The notes below the pieces were generated by a model. It saw only the letters and a list, made by a program, of their open reading frames with translations. It had not been told where the DNA came from and searched no databases. DNA of 64,000 bases, taken from positions 7,747,690 through 7,811,689 of the forward strand of contig JABACO010000017.1 in assembly GCA_013339895.1 (NCBI GenBank). The letters are read 5' to 3'. The DNA comes from Ephydatia muelleri. Its lineage: Eukaryota > Porifera > Demospongiae > Spongillida > Spongillidae. This document shows positions 23,632 to 34,574 of the stretch, piece after piece. Both the position numbers and the translations under genes were made by a program. How positions within the stretch are numbered: position 1 is the first letter of the stretch; the number at the start of each line of letters is the position of its first letter.

Positions 23632-24354
23632 TTATAATTTAGGCTTCAAAGGCAGATCTGTACCCTGTATACGGCACTCCTTCAGGGTTTGGAAATCTTC
23701 TTCGTATTTCCTGTGATATATGTACATCATTAAAGTAATTTTGTGTTCTTTTTTTCTTACATCTTGTATACATTGTGGCATGATTTCTCTCTCATCATGT
23801 ACAACTGTTCTGGCCTGTTTCCTCCTGAGGTACGTTGGGTGATGCCAAAAGCCTACATGACTCAGGAGCTGCCAGAACTTTCTATACAATCGGAATCTTT
23901 TTGTTCTGTTTGTGAGGGATGGTCTTGCCATCCCTACAAGGAAAGCAGGTGGCCGTGACACAATGCATGGCCCACATAAACAATGTGGACAGGTTGGACT
24001 TTGAGGTCCGCCATTCATTGTCGGATGGTCTCCGCCATATACTGTGGTTGTGGTATGTCCTACAATGTATTCATTATAAACATGTAGGTGTATGAGGTGC
24101 TAACAGATACCTTGTATGTGTGATTCCTCAGATTGCCCTCCAAATGACACTTCAACTTGATTGCACACAACAGAGATGCACATTCCGTTAGAGTTATGTG
24201 ACTGCACTAAGGTGTTTAGTTGTTCTAAGAAGTCATTGGGCACATACCCAATACTACTTGTAATCTCAACCTTGAAGAATACAATAGCAATATAAGTTTT
24301 CATATGTTGATCATAGTCGTTATTTACCTGAATTGCATTTGGCGTATTGTCCAT
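23632..24354 (-). CDS. Transposon-associated zinc-cluster protein
   Basis: Three exons on the minus strand: 24328-24354, 24111-24270 and 23632-24059, which add up to 204 codons plus stop with consistent phase. Residues about 83-90 contain CPHCLCGPC, then PPAFLVG, RFRLYRKFWQLLSHVGFW, YLRRKQART and EREIMPQC. This chain (C..C.C.PC, ..FL.G, K+..LYR.FW..L...G.W, YL.RK..R, +.+IMP.C) recurs in proteins next to transposases in invertebrate genomes, as far as I recall. The first intron is 57 bp and also open, so a read-through form is possible. It converges on the gene ending at 21968 and may be the second gene of the same element. No damage is visible. Confidence 0.6.
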
Positions 24355-24484
24355 GATTGCATGTACACGTACACGCTAGTTCTTCGTCAAAGGTCACGTG
24401 CCGTATATATTTATATTATTTATTTATTTTTTCCTAAAAGGTATGCATACTCATACTTGACAAAAAGAAGCTTCTGGGGGCTAT

Positions 24485-24519
24485 TTTTTTTTTTTTTTTT
24501 TTTGGGGGGGGGGGGGGTA
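24485..24519 (+). repeat. poly(T)-poly(G) run
   Basis: About 22 T followed by 13 G; likely slippage-prone and error-prone in assembly. Confidence 0.95.
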
Positions 24520-24659
24520 CATTCTCCTGCTTAGATGGCGTTTCGTGCATGAAGCTCCACTAGCACTTTCCGTACGCGTGGTTGCAAAATCTTGGGTGAC
24601 TCCAGGGTCCTCTTTATTTGTCTTTCGTGCATTTTTCTACTCTGATTGGATACTTCACA

Positions 24660-24687
24660 CGCGTATAGTTCTGCGAGCGAGCTAGCC
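24660..24687 (+). repeat. 30-bp dispersed repeat, copy 2
   Basis: ACGCGTATAGTTCTGCGAGC followed by GAGCTAGCC; direct partner of 22318-22347. Confidence 0.75.
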
Positions 24688-24830
24688 AAGATGTAAATCA
24701 CGTGATACATAGGGGAATTCCCTTGCCTGGCAAGCTCCTTTTATACTCGGATCGAAAGAATTCTCCGGCGCTGCGCGTGCGTGAACGAACGACGCAATGC
24801 GCGTGTATTTACATAAAACCTCGTTTTTTA

Positions 24831-25292
24831 AGGGAGAATGTGGGCGGAACAAAGAAGTTATCGAAATTTATTGTGGATTGGGAGAATGGAACGCGGGTTG
24901 CATACAATAATGGCGCTCATCGAGCAGGAAATGTGCATTAACTTTGCACAGCTGTATCTCCGTAACGGATAACATAAAAATTAGCGAACTGAATAAATAA
25001 ATAGCGACAGGACCCCTCTACATGCACACTGAATTTGAAACGAATTGGACGCTCCTACCTGAAGATGTGGCAGTTTCGAACCCCATGGGTAATCAGGTCT
25101 CATAACGTCGGCATGGAGCTTGTGTAAGACACGAAAATATAGATCTACATACAGAAATGGTGTGCTATGATGTGTTGAAAATAGAAAGTCGATAGCGTTT
25201 ACAGTTCGGAAGTTATAGCGATTTAAACATAAGACATTTTTATAACAAATTTTATAATATGCACTAGGTCCCTTTTCGCGGAAACGATCCCA
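24831..25292 (-). mobile_element. Outer inverted arm, right
   Basis: Inverted partner of 13258-13716, ending CGCGGAAACGATCCCA at 25292. Together the arms bracket 12,035 bp. No convincing target duplication is visible outside (GTAAA left, AATAT right). Confidence 0.75.
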
Positions 25293-26089
25293 AATATATT
25301 TCTATCATTGGCAACAATTGTGGTTTGTTACAATAAGTATGCCACTTTCATGCAGATCATTTCATGGATGTTTACGCCCCAATAAGTCCAGCCATTCAAG
25401 CATCGAGTGTGTAAGTTTGAATCTGCTTAGTTATTGTCAAATATCATAGGATATAATACATGTATATGTAGTTATGCATGTAGCTGGTAGTGCGTAGCTG
25501 TACGCTCAGTGGACTTCGTATTTGGGTGTGGGTGGTGCATACATGGCTGCATACATGGCTGTGCACTGAGTGTACTTAGGGATATGTAGTAGCCAACGCT
25601 GAATGTACTTATATAGTGATGTGTTGATAGCCATATCATGTATGTGTGCTGATTGTGCAGTGTCAGACCTTATCACGCGCTGCATCCCTCCCCTACATGA
25701 AGACTGTAAGATATAGCTATTTAACTTTTGCAAAGACCCTGTTGCATGGTAACAATCACTCGTTTACGGCCGTCTATACACAATTATTATAACTACTGGC
25801 AATGTTGTCCTTACACGGTCAGGGGTCCGTACGCAAATTTGAGTCTCCCATGTATATAAAGTTAAAGTGTAACGCCCTGAGACTTTGGTCTTGTGACTTT
25901 GAATTATCAAGCTCAGAACAGTGATGTGCAAATATCCAGAAACACTTATTGTTGGTACGATGCATGCATGAAGTATAATCACGTATCCATACTTGCAGGC
26001 ATTGTCTTCTAAAAGTGAAGGTTGGTCTAAGCCATGCATGCAGAACAGTCAATGCCATTACAAAATGTCATTCATCCTAAAATACTAAG
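25293..26089. other. Gene-free stretch or missing 5' exons of the kinase gene
   Basis: The first visible kinase exon at 26090 starts in phase 1, so at least one upstream coding exon should exist. None is convincing here. The outer arm ends only 800 bp upstream, so the 12 kb element could separate the kinase from its 5' exons. Confidence 0.4.
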
Positions 26090-27368
26090 GAGGCCTTGAT
26101 ATTGAACTGAAGGAGAAAATTGGAGAAGGAGGGCAAGGAGCTGTATACAAAGCTGTACTGAAGTCAAATGGGAAACTGATTGCTGTGAAGAAAATGAATA
26201 ACTGCGGAGAAAGAGGTACATAAATAAAGCACATCTTGCGTGTCATTTGTCCTACAGCTTTCAGCTTTAAAAGGAGTTAAACATAAAAACATAGTGCAGT
26301 TCTATGGATTTACTAACGATCCTAATGGAGACATTTTGTTAATAATGGGTATGGAAGCTTTACCGGAAAGGACATTCAAGAAATCATTGTGATATCTTTT
26401 AGAACTTGCTGAGGATTCTTTGCATCAAGCAATTCGCAAGCTCACTCCCAACACCAGACGAAGTATTAATTGGGCCACACAAGTTGCACAAGGTTCATAT
26501 AGTCGCAATGATTATGGTTTAATTAAAGCGCTTCTGCAGGGATGCGTTATCTTCATTATGATGCCCCCGAGACCATATTGCATGCAGATTTGAAGTCTCT
26601 CAATGGTTAGTGCATTTTCCAATCCATTCATCATTTTACGGACACATTTGTAATTCATTTGAAGTGCTATGTTTCCCTGGTGATGTTGTGAAAGTAAGCA
26701 ACAATACAGCTGCTGTATGAGATCTGTATAATGGCTTTCTACACATGTTCCATATCTGATTTTGGCTGTGCTAAGGTTTTCAATGTAACTCACGCAACAA
26801 GAACTGCTATTAGTATCCTGTGGTCAGCTCCCGAGGTTATGTGAACACCTAAATGGTCACATACTGTGTCAATATTGCTGTATTGTTTTCCTACCAAAAC
26901 CTCAGCTTTTCTCTGCAACACAAAAACCTAACCTCGCCTGTGATGTTTACTCTTTTGCCATACTGCTCTGGGTAATTGTGACCCACAAGGTACCTTACGA
27001 TGGCATGAATCTGGCAGCAATACTTTCCCAAGTGATTAAAGAGGGCAAGGTATTGCTGACCCTACCATGCCAGGGGATGATGATACATGCGCTTTACATT
27101 CTCTCCAACAGCGACCTGATATCCCATCATCATGTCCTGAATTTTTGTCAGGTCTGATGACACAATGCTGGGATGAGGATCCAAAGGTACACACTGTTAC
27201 TATTAGCATGATGAATAAACATGATTTCCATTGCAGAAACGACCAACATTCAAGGTGATACTCCAGGTATTGGAAGAAGAGAAAATAAAGGTATGGTGTT
27301 TACGAGTACACTGCGAGGTCCACCAATATGATGCACATCAATTATTCAAGCGAGAAGTGAGAGAATAG
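26090..27368 (+). CDS. TKL-type protein kinase domain gene 1 (5' incomplete)
   Basis: Exons 26090-26215, 26265-26348, 26403-26492, 26540-26605, 26665-26693, 26752-26835, 26906-27049, 27112-27186 and 27237-27368. Kinase subdomains appear in order: glycine loop GEGGQGAVYKA, lysine IAVKKM, KGVKHKNIVQFYGF, catalytic loop ILHADLKSLN, ISDFGCAK, WSAPE, CDVYSFAILLW, and RPDIPSSCPEF...CWDEDPKRPTF. HRD is changed to HAD, but Asp, Lys and Asn are kept, so activity is possible. DLKSxN and the CWxxDPxxRP motif place it in the tyrosine-kinase-like group. Oddities: the helix-C region is short, and no AG stands directly before the DFG exon (acceptor perhaps lost or further upstream at 26731). The last exon reads to TAG at 27366. 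A paralogue lies 800 bp downstream. Confidence 0.75.
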
Positions 27369-28168
27369 GCTCACTACAATGGCAGAAACTACCTTAATTA
27401 TTTACTTACATAAGTCTACACGGAAGCTTTGTGTATGAACATACAAGCTAGGTTCTTGTATTTTGCTGCCTAGACCAATTTACATTTACCATAATCTAAA
27501 TGTATGATCTGGCTTACAAATTATACATGCATGTGTATATGGTCTTACACAATAGCTAGTGTGCTATGAATCTGATTTAAAACAGTGCAATTTGATGGAT
27601 CGCCAACCCTCTAGATTCCAAAAAACAGTTCTGACTCATTGAGAATTGAAGGTACGGTTTGATTTGGCTTCTTCCCCAGTTCTTTACAAATGTATGTTCT
27701 ATGCGATGCACACTCCACAACAATGTAAAGAAATTGTCTACTTGTAAACAAATGTAAATGAAGCCAGAAGCAAATATTAGCTGCGTGTATTGTATGATAC
27801 AATCGACTGGAAACAGCATTGCATTGCAGACATGAGTCATAACATTGTGCTGCCTATAGCCAGTTGGCTAAAAGCCAGCATCTATAATTTGTTTAGTCAT
27901 GTAGATATCTGTGCATGGCTAAACTGTGCTCACTGACTCGTGCACTCTACAGCAATCTATATCTATAATCTACAGGACACTTCAAAATTAGCATTTCTCA
28001 CCAATACTGAGAAACTGTAGTTGCATGTTTTCACTAATAACAGACAAGTTACATATTTTCACTAATAACAAACTATTCACATGTTTTCACTAATAACACA
28101 ATGACAATAAAATTACCAAAGCTTAGCTTATTAAAAATATATAATTAGATTGCCGTTTATTTTATTAG
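27369..28168. other. gene-free stretch between kinase copies
   Basis: AT-rich; holds a triple CACATGTTTTCACTAATAAC repeat near 28020-28110. No exon is supported, although kinase 2 also begins in phase 1 and so lacks a visible start. Confidence 0.5.
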
Positions 28169-29560
28169 TGCAATCAGCGAATGACATTGAGCTCATGGAG
28201 AGAATAGGGCGCGGTACTTCTGGTGTTGTTTTCAGGGCTGAGTGGAAATCCAAAAACATGAAGGTGGCAGTAAAAAAAATGAATGTTGACATGAAAAACG
28301 AAGATAGCAGAAATATTCACAAAGAAGTAATGATGAGCGTTACTTATGATACACATATACCCATATGTTCTTACATTAGGTAGAAATCATGAAATCCGTG
28401 AGGCACAAAAATATTGTACAGTATATCACGGTCTTTATCAAGATTCTGAAGGGAGCTGCTTCATTATAATGGGTTTGTCAAAAGTGCATGGCAACAGATA
28501 AATTGTAATACCTGTTATTGCAATGGCAGATCTTGCTGTGGATTCTTTGGAACATGTCTTGCACACGAACACTCCTAGCCCACGAAGGAGCACAAACTGG
28601 GCCACTCAAGTGGCTAGAGGTAATCTGAATTATTTCAACTGGTAGTGATTTATTCCAAAGTTTATGGCAGGAATGTGCTACCTTCATTATGATGCACCAA
28701 TAACAATTATCCATGGAGACTTGAAGTCAAAGAATGGTGATTTATTACAAATGCATTTTAAGAAAGTATTGCACTATGTCTGTAGTACTTATGTTTCCAA
28801 ATGATACTTTGAAGGTTAGTGCTGAGTATATTTAAGCATAGATAGATTAGTGATTTTGGAAGTGCAAAGTGCTTTACTGTAACCAGTCAAACATGTATAA
28901 ACACAACTGTTGCTTGGTCAGCACCTGAGGTTTGTGATTCTGGTGTCATAAAATTGTCCCTATTTCACAGCAGTTCATTATTTTAAAGCTTTTTGAGCCA
29001 AAGACAAGACCTAATCTGGCGTGTGATGTTTATTCTTACGGCATACTATTATGGGAAATGGTTACACATCTGGAGCCATACAAAGATTATTCACTTCACC
29101 AGATTGCTTTGGCAGTAACTAAACTAATGGTGCAGTAAGACAGATACCTATAATCAGCATTGAAAACTGCACTCACACCGTGCATCTGTTCCCTACACTC
29201 TATCCCTGTAGCGTCCAGAAATACCATCCAGTTGCCCCGAGACTCTAGGTAACCTTGTGAGGAGTTGTTGGAATGGTGATCCAAAGGTTACATGAATGCT
29301 GTGTGTGTGTGTGCCATTCGTTTGAAATCTAAATGCATATGCAATGTCGCCACCGCATCAACTCCATCTAATGTAATCATTGTAAAACTGCACACACATT
29401 AATCTTATTTATGCTACCACTCGGTAAGATACTATATCTCTTAATCTGTATGATATCAATGTTTGTGACAAGCAAATATACACTCCACATTTAGGCACGG
29501 CCCAACTTCAAGACCGTTGTACGCACACTGGAAGTAGCTGAAGAGAAAGAATTTGTTTGA
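28169..29560 (+). pseudogene. TKL-type protein kinase domain gene 2, frameshifted
   Basis: Exons 28169-28326, 28380-28472, 28530-28619, 28671-28736, 28786-28814, 28846-28929, 28989-29129, 29212-29286 and 29495-29560 mirror kinase 1 one for one, with equal sizes for several. Motifs: GRGTSGVVFRAEW, VAVKKMNV, VRHKNIVQY, catalytic loop IIHGDLKSKN, ISDFGSAKCF, WSAPE, ACDVYSYGILLWEMV, RPEIPSSCPET, and stop TGA at 29558-29560. In exon two a one-base loss near 28421-28426 shifts the frame so that the rest of the exon (QDSEGSCFIIM) is read out of phase. A sequencing error would restore a gene; otherwise it is a recent pseudogene. HRD is HGD. Confidence 0.75.
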
Positions 29561-30000
29561 GGCCTTGTGTCCTATCATTGACCATTGCTACTGTCACTTG
29601 TGCCAAAACAGTTGTTCTACCCAGCCCCAATGTTGCTCTCGAGGTATTTTAAACCTGGTTGTTCACTCCTGCTTTTTATTGACTGTTGAATCATTGCCCA
29701 TGTTGTCCATGATGTATTGATTATAGCACTAAAAAGCACTATACCGTATTTATTTCAGGCAATAATAAAATAAAAAAAGCTCAAAGCTGATTTCAAGAAT
29801 GGAGTTTATAAGGAGCTGTGTGTGACACGGCTAATGCCTACACATAATGACAATCACAACAGTACATGCACATTACTGAACACCAGTCCCCAATTCTTTT
29901 AAAAAAAGTGCACAAATTGTAAATTTATTGGATACATCTAAATTGGTTTAAGATTAAAAATAAGAACAAATAGTGAAAATTTTCTGCAAAGCGGATGTAC
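29561..30000. other. gene-free stretch
   Basis: 3' flank of kinase 2; AATAATAAAATAAAAAAAG near 29760 could serve polyadenylation. Nothing else is seen. Confidence 0.45.
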
Positions 30001-30415
30001 TTGAAACATCCAACTAATAAGAGACAGTCACTAGGCCATGCATGAATAAACATGTCTATTGTATATGCACTTGAAACATCCAACTAATAAGAGACAGTCA
30101 CTAGGCCATGCATGAATAAACATGTCTGTTGTATATGCACTTGAAACATCTAACTAGTAAGAGACAGTCAGTAGGCCATGCATGAATAAACATGTCTATT
30201 GTATATGCACTTGAAACATCTAACTAGTAAGAGACAGTCACTAGGCCATGCATGAATAAACATGTCTGTTGTATATGCACTTGAAACATCTAACTAGTAA
30301 GAGACAGTCAGTAGGCCATGCATGAATGAACATGTCTATTGTATATGCACTTGAAACATCCAACTAATAAGAGACAGTCAGTAGGCCATGCATGAATAAA
30401 CATGTCTATTGTAAA
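30001..30415 (+). repeat. 70-bp satellite array, six units
   Basis: Units start at 30001, 30071, 30141, 30211, 30281 and 30351 (TTGAAACATCCAACTAATAA ... CATGTCTATTGTATATGCAC). Differences between units are few (CTAGTAA/CTAATAA, CACTAGG/CAGTAGG), and the variants alternate, suggesting higher-order expansion. Same family as 8624-8763. Confidence 0.97.
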
Positions 30416-30419
30416 TGAA

Positions 30420-30862
30420 AAGTGCAAGTGGCTCGGAAGTGATTGTTCCTAGTGCACCTGGAGTACACTCTGATCCCAATGATCCTGGAACACCTGGGTG
30501 CAAAGCAACCACAGGTGGCCAAGGCACTGTTCTCCTTCAGTACATCTCCTCGCCCAGCTAGGTCTCAATGCTGAAGACAAACTGATCGATGAATTACAAA
30601 GGTATCTAGGATGGGCTGGGGGGGGATCAATTGTTACAAATGCTTTCTGTGTTTAATGATTAGGTGTCTCAATGAGCCAGAAATTGATCACCTTGTCAGG
30701 TGGATGGCTGCTTTAGCCCAGAAGTACCTTGCTATACTGGCCTCCACAGCGCCTTCAGAACACGTGTTCTCAACTGCAAAGAACCTTGAGCAGAAAGGAA
30801 ATGGCACACTTGCCCTTCATAAAGTCATTTTTTTTGCGACACAACCATGTTGTGCTGGCTGA
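30420..30862 (+). pseudogene. hAT transposase C-terminal (dimerisation) relic
   Basis: After an exon ending at 30599 and a short intron, the frame at 30665-30862 reads WMAALAQKYLAILASTAPSE, then HVFSTAKNLEQKG, matching the hAT dimerisation domain (KYL.I.ASS.PSER.FS.AG.....R). The upstream part and the catalytic domain are absent, so this is a fragment. Confidence 0.7.
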
Positions 30863-31285
30863 CTGATACTTGTTGTGTCTTGTAACTTTTTAATGAGCTC
30901 ATTTCTTCATCCAGTTACTACTATAAGATATACTTTCTGTAATTACAGTGTTACAGTTAAGAAGGTTGGTGGGGTGATACGCCCCTTTGTATCGACGATC
31001 ATATCGTGTATCGACGATTAATTAGCTATGAATATTCGGTATCGACGATGCATGCGATCCATATTCGGTATCCCGGCAACACCGCTATGCTTTCATTGTG
31101 TTTGCTAACGCCAATTTGATCACCATGCAAGGGTAGTAACACTCAGCAACATAAAGGTCTTGCTGCATTCCCACCTTTTAATTCATCAGGTATAAACCTA
31201 AGCCAAAGTTAATACCTCGCGCCAGTTTTCGACAATACTTCAATTTACTTGCTAGCTTCGAGCATTTACTATTGCACGAGCCAAC

Positions 31286-31587
31286 GTGCCTACTCTTATT
31301 AAATATCCTCGTACCTTCACATACATAATGCAGGAACCCTCCCGAAAGAAGCTGAAAGGAAGGGGTTCGATCTTGGATTTTATTTTATTTTTCGGGATGA
31401 ATCGAAGCGCGATACCAACGAGGAATTTCACAAGTCGAAGGATTCTCTCAGTGTCGATGAATCATCGACATTCATAACTGATTCACAACCTGTACCAGAC
31501 CGTGAAATCGGTCCTACGAAAGTATTAATTAAGTGGCTGTTTCCCAACGTTTCCACCCTGTTGAGAAAACTACAATTCTTACAATAA
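31286..31587 (+). pseudogene. Possible transposase N-terminal relic
   Basis: MQEPSRKKLKGRGSILDF is followed by a frame change into DESKRDTNEEFHKSKDS. A basic start followed by an acidic, Ser-rich stretch resembles the N-terminus of hAT/ZMYM-type transposases, but there is no diagnostic domain. Weak call. Confidence 0.3.
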
Positions 31588-31716
31588 CTTCGGATTAGCA
31601 CTATACAGTATGCATGCATTCAGTTATTAACAGAATAGTAACGAAGTGAAAATGGCTGGTATCAAAATAAGGCTTTTCCTGGGGGCAAAGCCTCAGTCTT
31701 TAGTCACGCCCACTCC

Positions 31717-31740
31717 TTTTTTTTTTTTTTTTTTTTTTTC
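31717..31740 (+). repeat. poly(T) run
   Basis: About 23 consecutive T. Confidence 0.95.
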
Positions 31741-31871
31741 CTTTCTGTATCCGCCCTTGGTCACACGCCCCATTCCAACTATCCCCATATGTATTTCATA
31801 AAGATAGTTTTGTTTTTATAGGCAATTCAAAGCCGGTACATTCTGTACCATCACACAACATTGTACCTTAC

Positions 31872-32349
31872 CCTCAACTTCCGCTCCTCCTCCTTCGGCG
31901 GCTTCCCCAGGCGCGGACTTAAGCACAAAGGATTGAATATCCACTCGCGCCCTTTGCAAGCTATTCTAATGTCTCCAGAGGGAAGTATACTCCGAACTGT
32001 TCCAACTTTTCCCAAGCACTGAGCAGGAAGAGAATTACTGTTATATGCACCCTCCCATTCCTGTGCCGCTGCTCCCCATTCCGGAATTATATACCCTTGC
32101 CCCGGCCCCCTCCTCCTCCCCCCCCTTGGTGATATAATCTACTAGCAGCTCTATATGTGACTACCAAAGTGTATCTTTGTAACTGTATCGTTTGAAACTG
32201 GGTGACGCACTTACTTCTTCCATATCGCCGTTCCATTCTCCTTTCTGAAGCTCTCTGACAATAGACAAAGTCTTGTCGACCCGGACGGTGTCGCCGACGT
32301 TGAACTGGTTCATTAGTGTGCATGTATTATACGTGTAATTGCTGTGCAC
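31872..32349 (-). pseudogene. Mind-bomb-type SH3 repeat, second locus (partial)
   Basis: Two exons on the minus strand: 32215-32313 (or from the ATG at 32349) and 31872-32018, both phase 0, with donor GTAAGT and acceptor CTGCTCAG. They read FNVGDTVRVDKTLSIVRELQ, GEWNGDME, then LGKVGTVRSILPSGDIRIAC and WIFNPLCLSP, a complete Mind-bomb SH3 repeat (SH3_15). It ends at a good GTAAGG donor, but no ankyrin, kinase or RING exon follows on this strand before the hAT relics at 30.4-31.6 kb. It is either the 5' end of a gene whose 3' part was displaced or a fragment. Both exons are open. A relative of the 9086-12273 gene. Confidence 0.72.
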
Positions 32350-32536
32350 ATGATAAGTGGCGCATTTCCATGTACTGTAGTCTGAACATCATTCCTATAT
32401 ACACATATGACTTTGTTAGGTTCAGATAATATACACATCTTGTCAGTACCAGAATGTAGCCGGTGATAAATCAAACTGATTTGGTGGGGTTTTTTCATTT
32501 GCTGGGAACGCATGCACAATCACGTGCACGATATGC

Positions 32537-32590
32537 TTGACACGCACACACGCACACGAACACACACGCACACGCACACGCACACATGCA
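32537..32590 (+). repeat. CACACG microsatellite
   Basis: ACACGCACACACGCACACGAA-type run. Confidence 0.9.
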
Positions 32591-33243
32591 TTTACTCGTA
32601 CTGTATTAAAAAACCCTTCAATAATAATTCGTCTTGCAGTATGGATCAAGCTGGCTGGACATTTTACCTTACGAATCGCCTGCGCGCTGCCCATTCCTTA
32701 CTTCAGCATTATCAGCGTGATTATCGATCGATTGATTTTATTTCTATAATTATAAATTCTAACGCCCCGCCTCTCCCCTATTGGACTTACAGACAATGCC
32801 AGCAGACAAACTTCACAGCGATTCGTTGAACCCATTATAGCCAAATATCTTTGACTGTGAGGGTGAAGGACACTGATCGCAGTTGTTACTTTAAACTGAA
32901 CTGTATTGGTGCATTTCATTGGTATCTTGGACTTGTTTATTGCACTGGTTCAGGTTGTACGGGTGTTACCTCCGTCACATTGACACAGCTATTTAAATAA
33001 ATACGATTATTTATTCTAGAGCTCAACGAGAAAACAGTGATCAATTGGCACTAGTAATTGGAAACAGAAGCTAACATTAGGCACTGAGTTTTATCGCTTA
33101 CCATATGCGACACCCCCTTCGTTTCCTTTTTCAGCTGCAGGGGCAAGTCTGATCACTGATTGATGTAAATGCTATGTGTTCGTTGCAATGCATGGCAAAA
33201 AATTAAACACACTGATGTATGCATTTACACCAATCTGAAGGAG

Positions 33244-33318
33244 ACTGCATCCCTCTCACCTCAGCTACCAGCAGTGCGAGCCATGACTTGTACCGCTGAT
33301 AGGCGAGAGGGATGCAGT
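33244..33318. repeat. 14-bp inverted repeat (hairpin)
   Basis: ACTGCATCCCTCTC at 33244-33257 pairs exactly with GAGAGGGATGCAGT at 33305-33318 across a 47-nt loop. Confidence 0.8.
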
Positions 33319-33827
33319 AATTAGAATGTTTTTGAGTTTAACCCAAGCCAGAGAGATGTCTTCTGTATAACACAGTAAAACCAGAAATACTAGACGATGC
33401 TGTATATCTTTGGTCAAACATGCATGATCGAGGTCGCGAAAGTATAAGCATGTTTTGAATACACATACATATCAATCATTCCTTATAGAGTGTTAGATGA
33501 CAACTGTAATTGATCATGCATAAAGCTTGCATCACGATGCAATTAAAATAAATCACTGCCTCTCAATACAATGTGCTGGTTGGCTCTGTACTGAGAGGTT
33601 ATTAAAACGGAGCTTAATTGTACCGGTTATTGTAATGACATCAAGATTTCGAATTTCATGTTACAAATAGGTCGAACAAAGTGTAAGTTTGTAAGTTTTA
33701 GACCTCTACTAGTTAATGGTTCTGGCATAATTTATAAATACGGTACCCAGTTGGGTTTGGCTGTTTTGTATCCACGCACTATGAACACCGTTAAATTTGT
33801 CCATTCCACTGATGCGAGGAATGACAG

Positions 33828-33873
33828 CATAGTCCCGCCCCATAGTCCCGCCCCATAGTCCCGCCCCATAGTG
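33828..33873 (+). repeat. 13-bp GC-box-like tandem repeat
   Basis: CATAGTCCCGCCC three times and a partial fourth. CCGCCC equals a GC-box core, but no gene start is visible next to it. Confidence 0.85.
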
Positions 33874-34570
33874 GCGGCACACGTCAAATACCCAAACGAT
33901 GAATTTGCGCCCCACAGCTGTGATCTGTTCGATCAGGGTGTTCAGGGTGTTTAGTGCATGCCGCTAAAGATACAGGTACATAAAGTAATGAGCGGCCTGG
34001 GGCCTCTCGACAATATAATCTTCTTATCCGTCGAATAATTTATGTACTATGACTGTATACCAGTGTACAAACAACGTTGCCATGTTCCTCTGATAACTGC
34101 CATGTTTGATTTAAATTTAACCATCGAATTTTCGCTCCAGTTGAGAATGTGTGGCAACATTTTTTAACCACGGAAAACCTGCAAATACGCTTCGGTCGTT
34201 TCCCTTGCGCATGCGCATTGCATCGCCTAAGTTTCCACGAATCGCTCATGAGCTGACTTAGCTTATGAGCTCCAGACCTACAAAATTAGCAAGTGTGCGT
34301 ACTTCTGGGGCCCAGATCAAGCTTTTTGCCCCACACGTGATGCAACTAGCTCACAATTTATTATGCAACAGCATATTGTACGACACTTTCGACTACATGG
34401 GTGAGTGGTTTCAGGCTAATAACAACACCATCCACATTTATAAATGCCCAAACCAACCTCTCCCTGATATAAATATTTTCCATTCGTGTGTACGCAGTAA
34501 TACGCTTGCTCAAGCTCGATCGATTTTCTGATTAATGCACAGGTCTTTCAGAGAGCTGGTTAACAACATG
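33874..34570. other. gene-free stretch
   Basis: No supported exon. ACTGATTTAGCTTATGAGCT-type AT-rich sequence and a short frame at 34265-34531 lack any recognisable domain. Confidence 0.45.
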
Positions 34571-34574
34571 CGAG

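Larger units (their letters stand above)
32350..33827. other. gene-free stretch
   Basis: Contains a CACACG microsatellite (32537-32590) and a hairpin (33244-33318). No exon is supported. Confidence 0.5.

Noticed and set aside
24900..25120. tRNA-like B-box word (GTTTCGAACCCC)
   Set aside because: It lies in a transposon arm, no A box or cloverleaf can be drawn, and the partner arm differs at the key bases.
33828..33873. Viral (SV40-like) promoter repeat
   Set aside because: Only the CCGCCC core is shared; unit length and context differ, and no viral gene is near.
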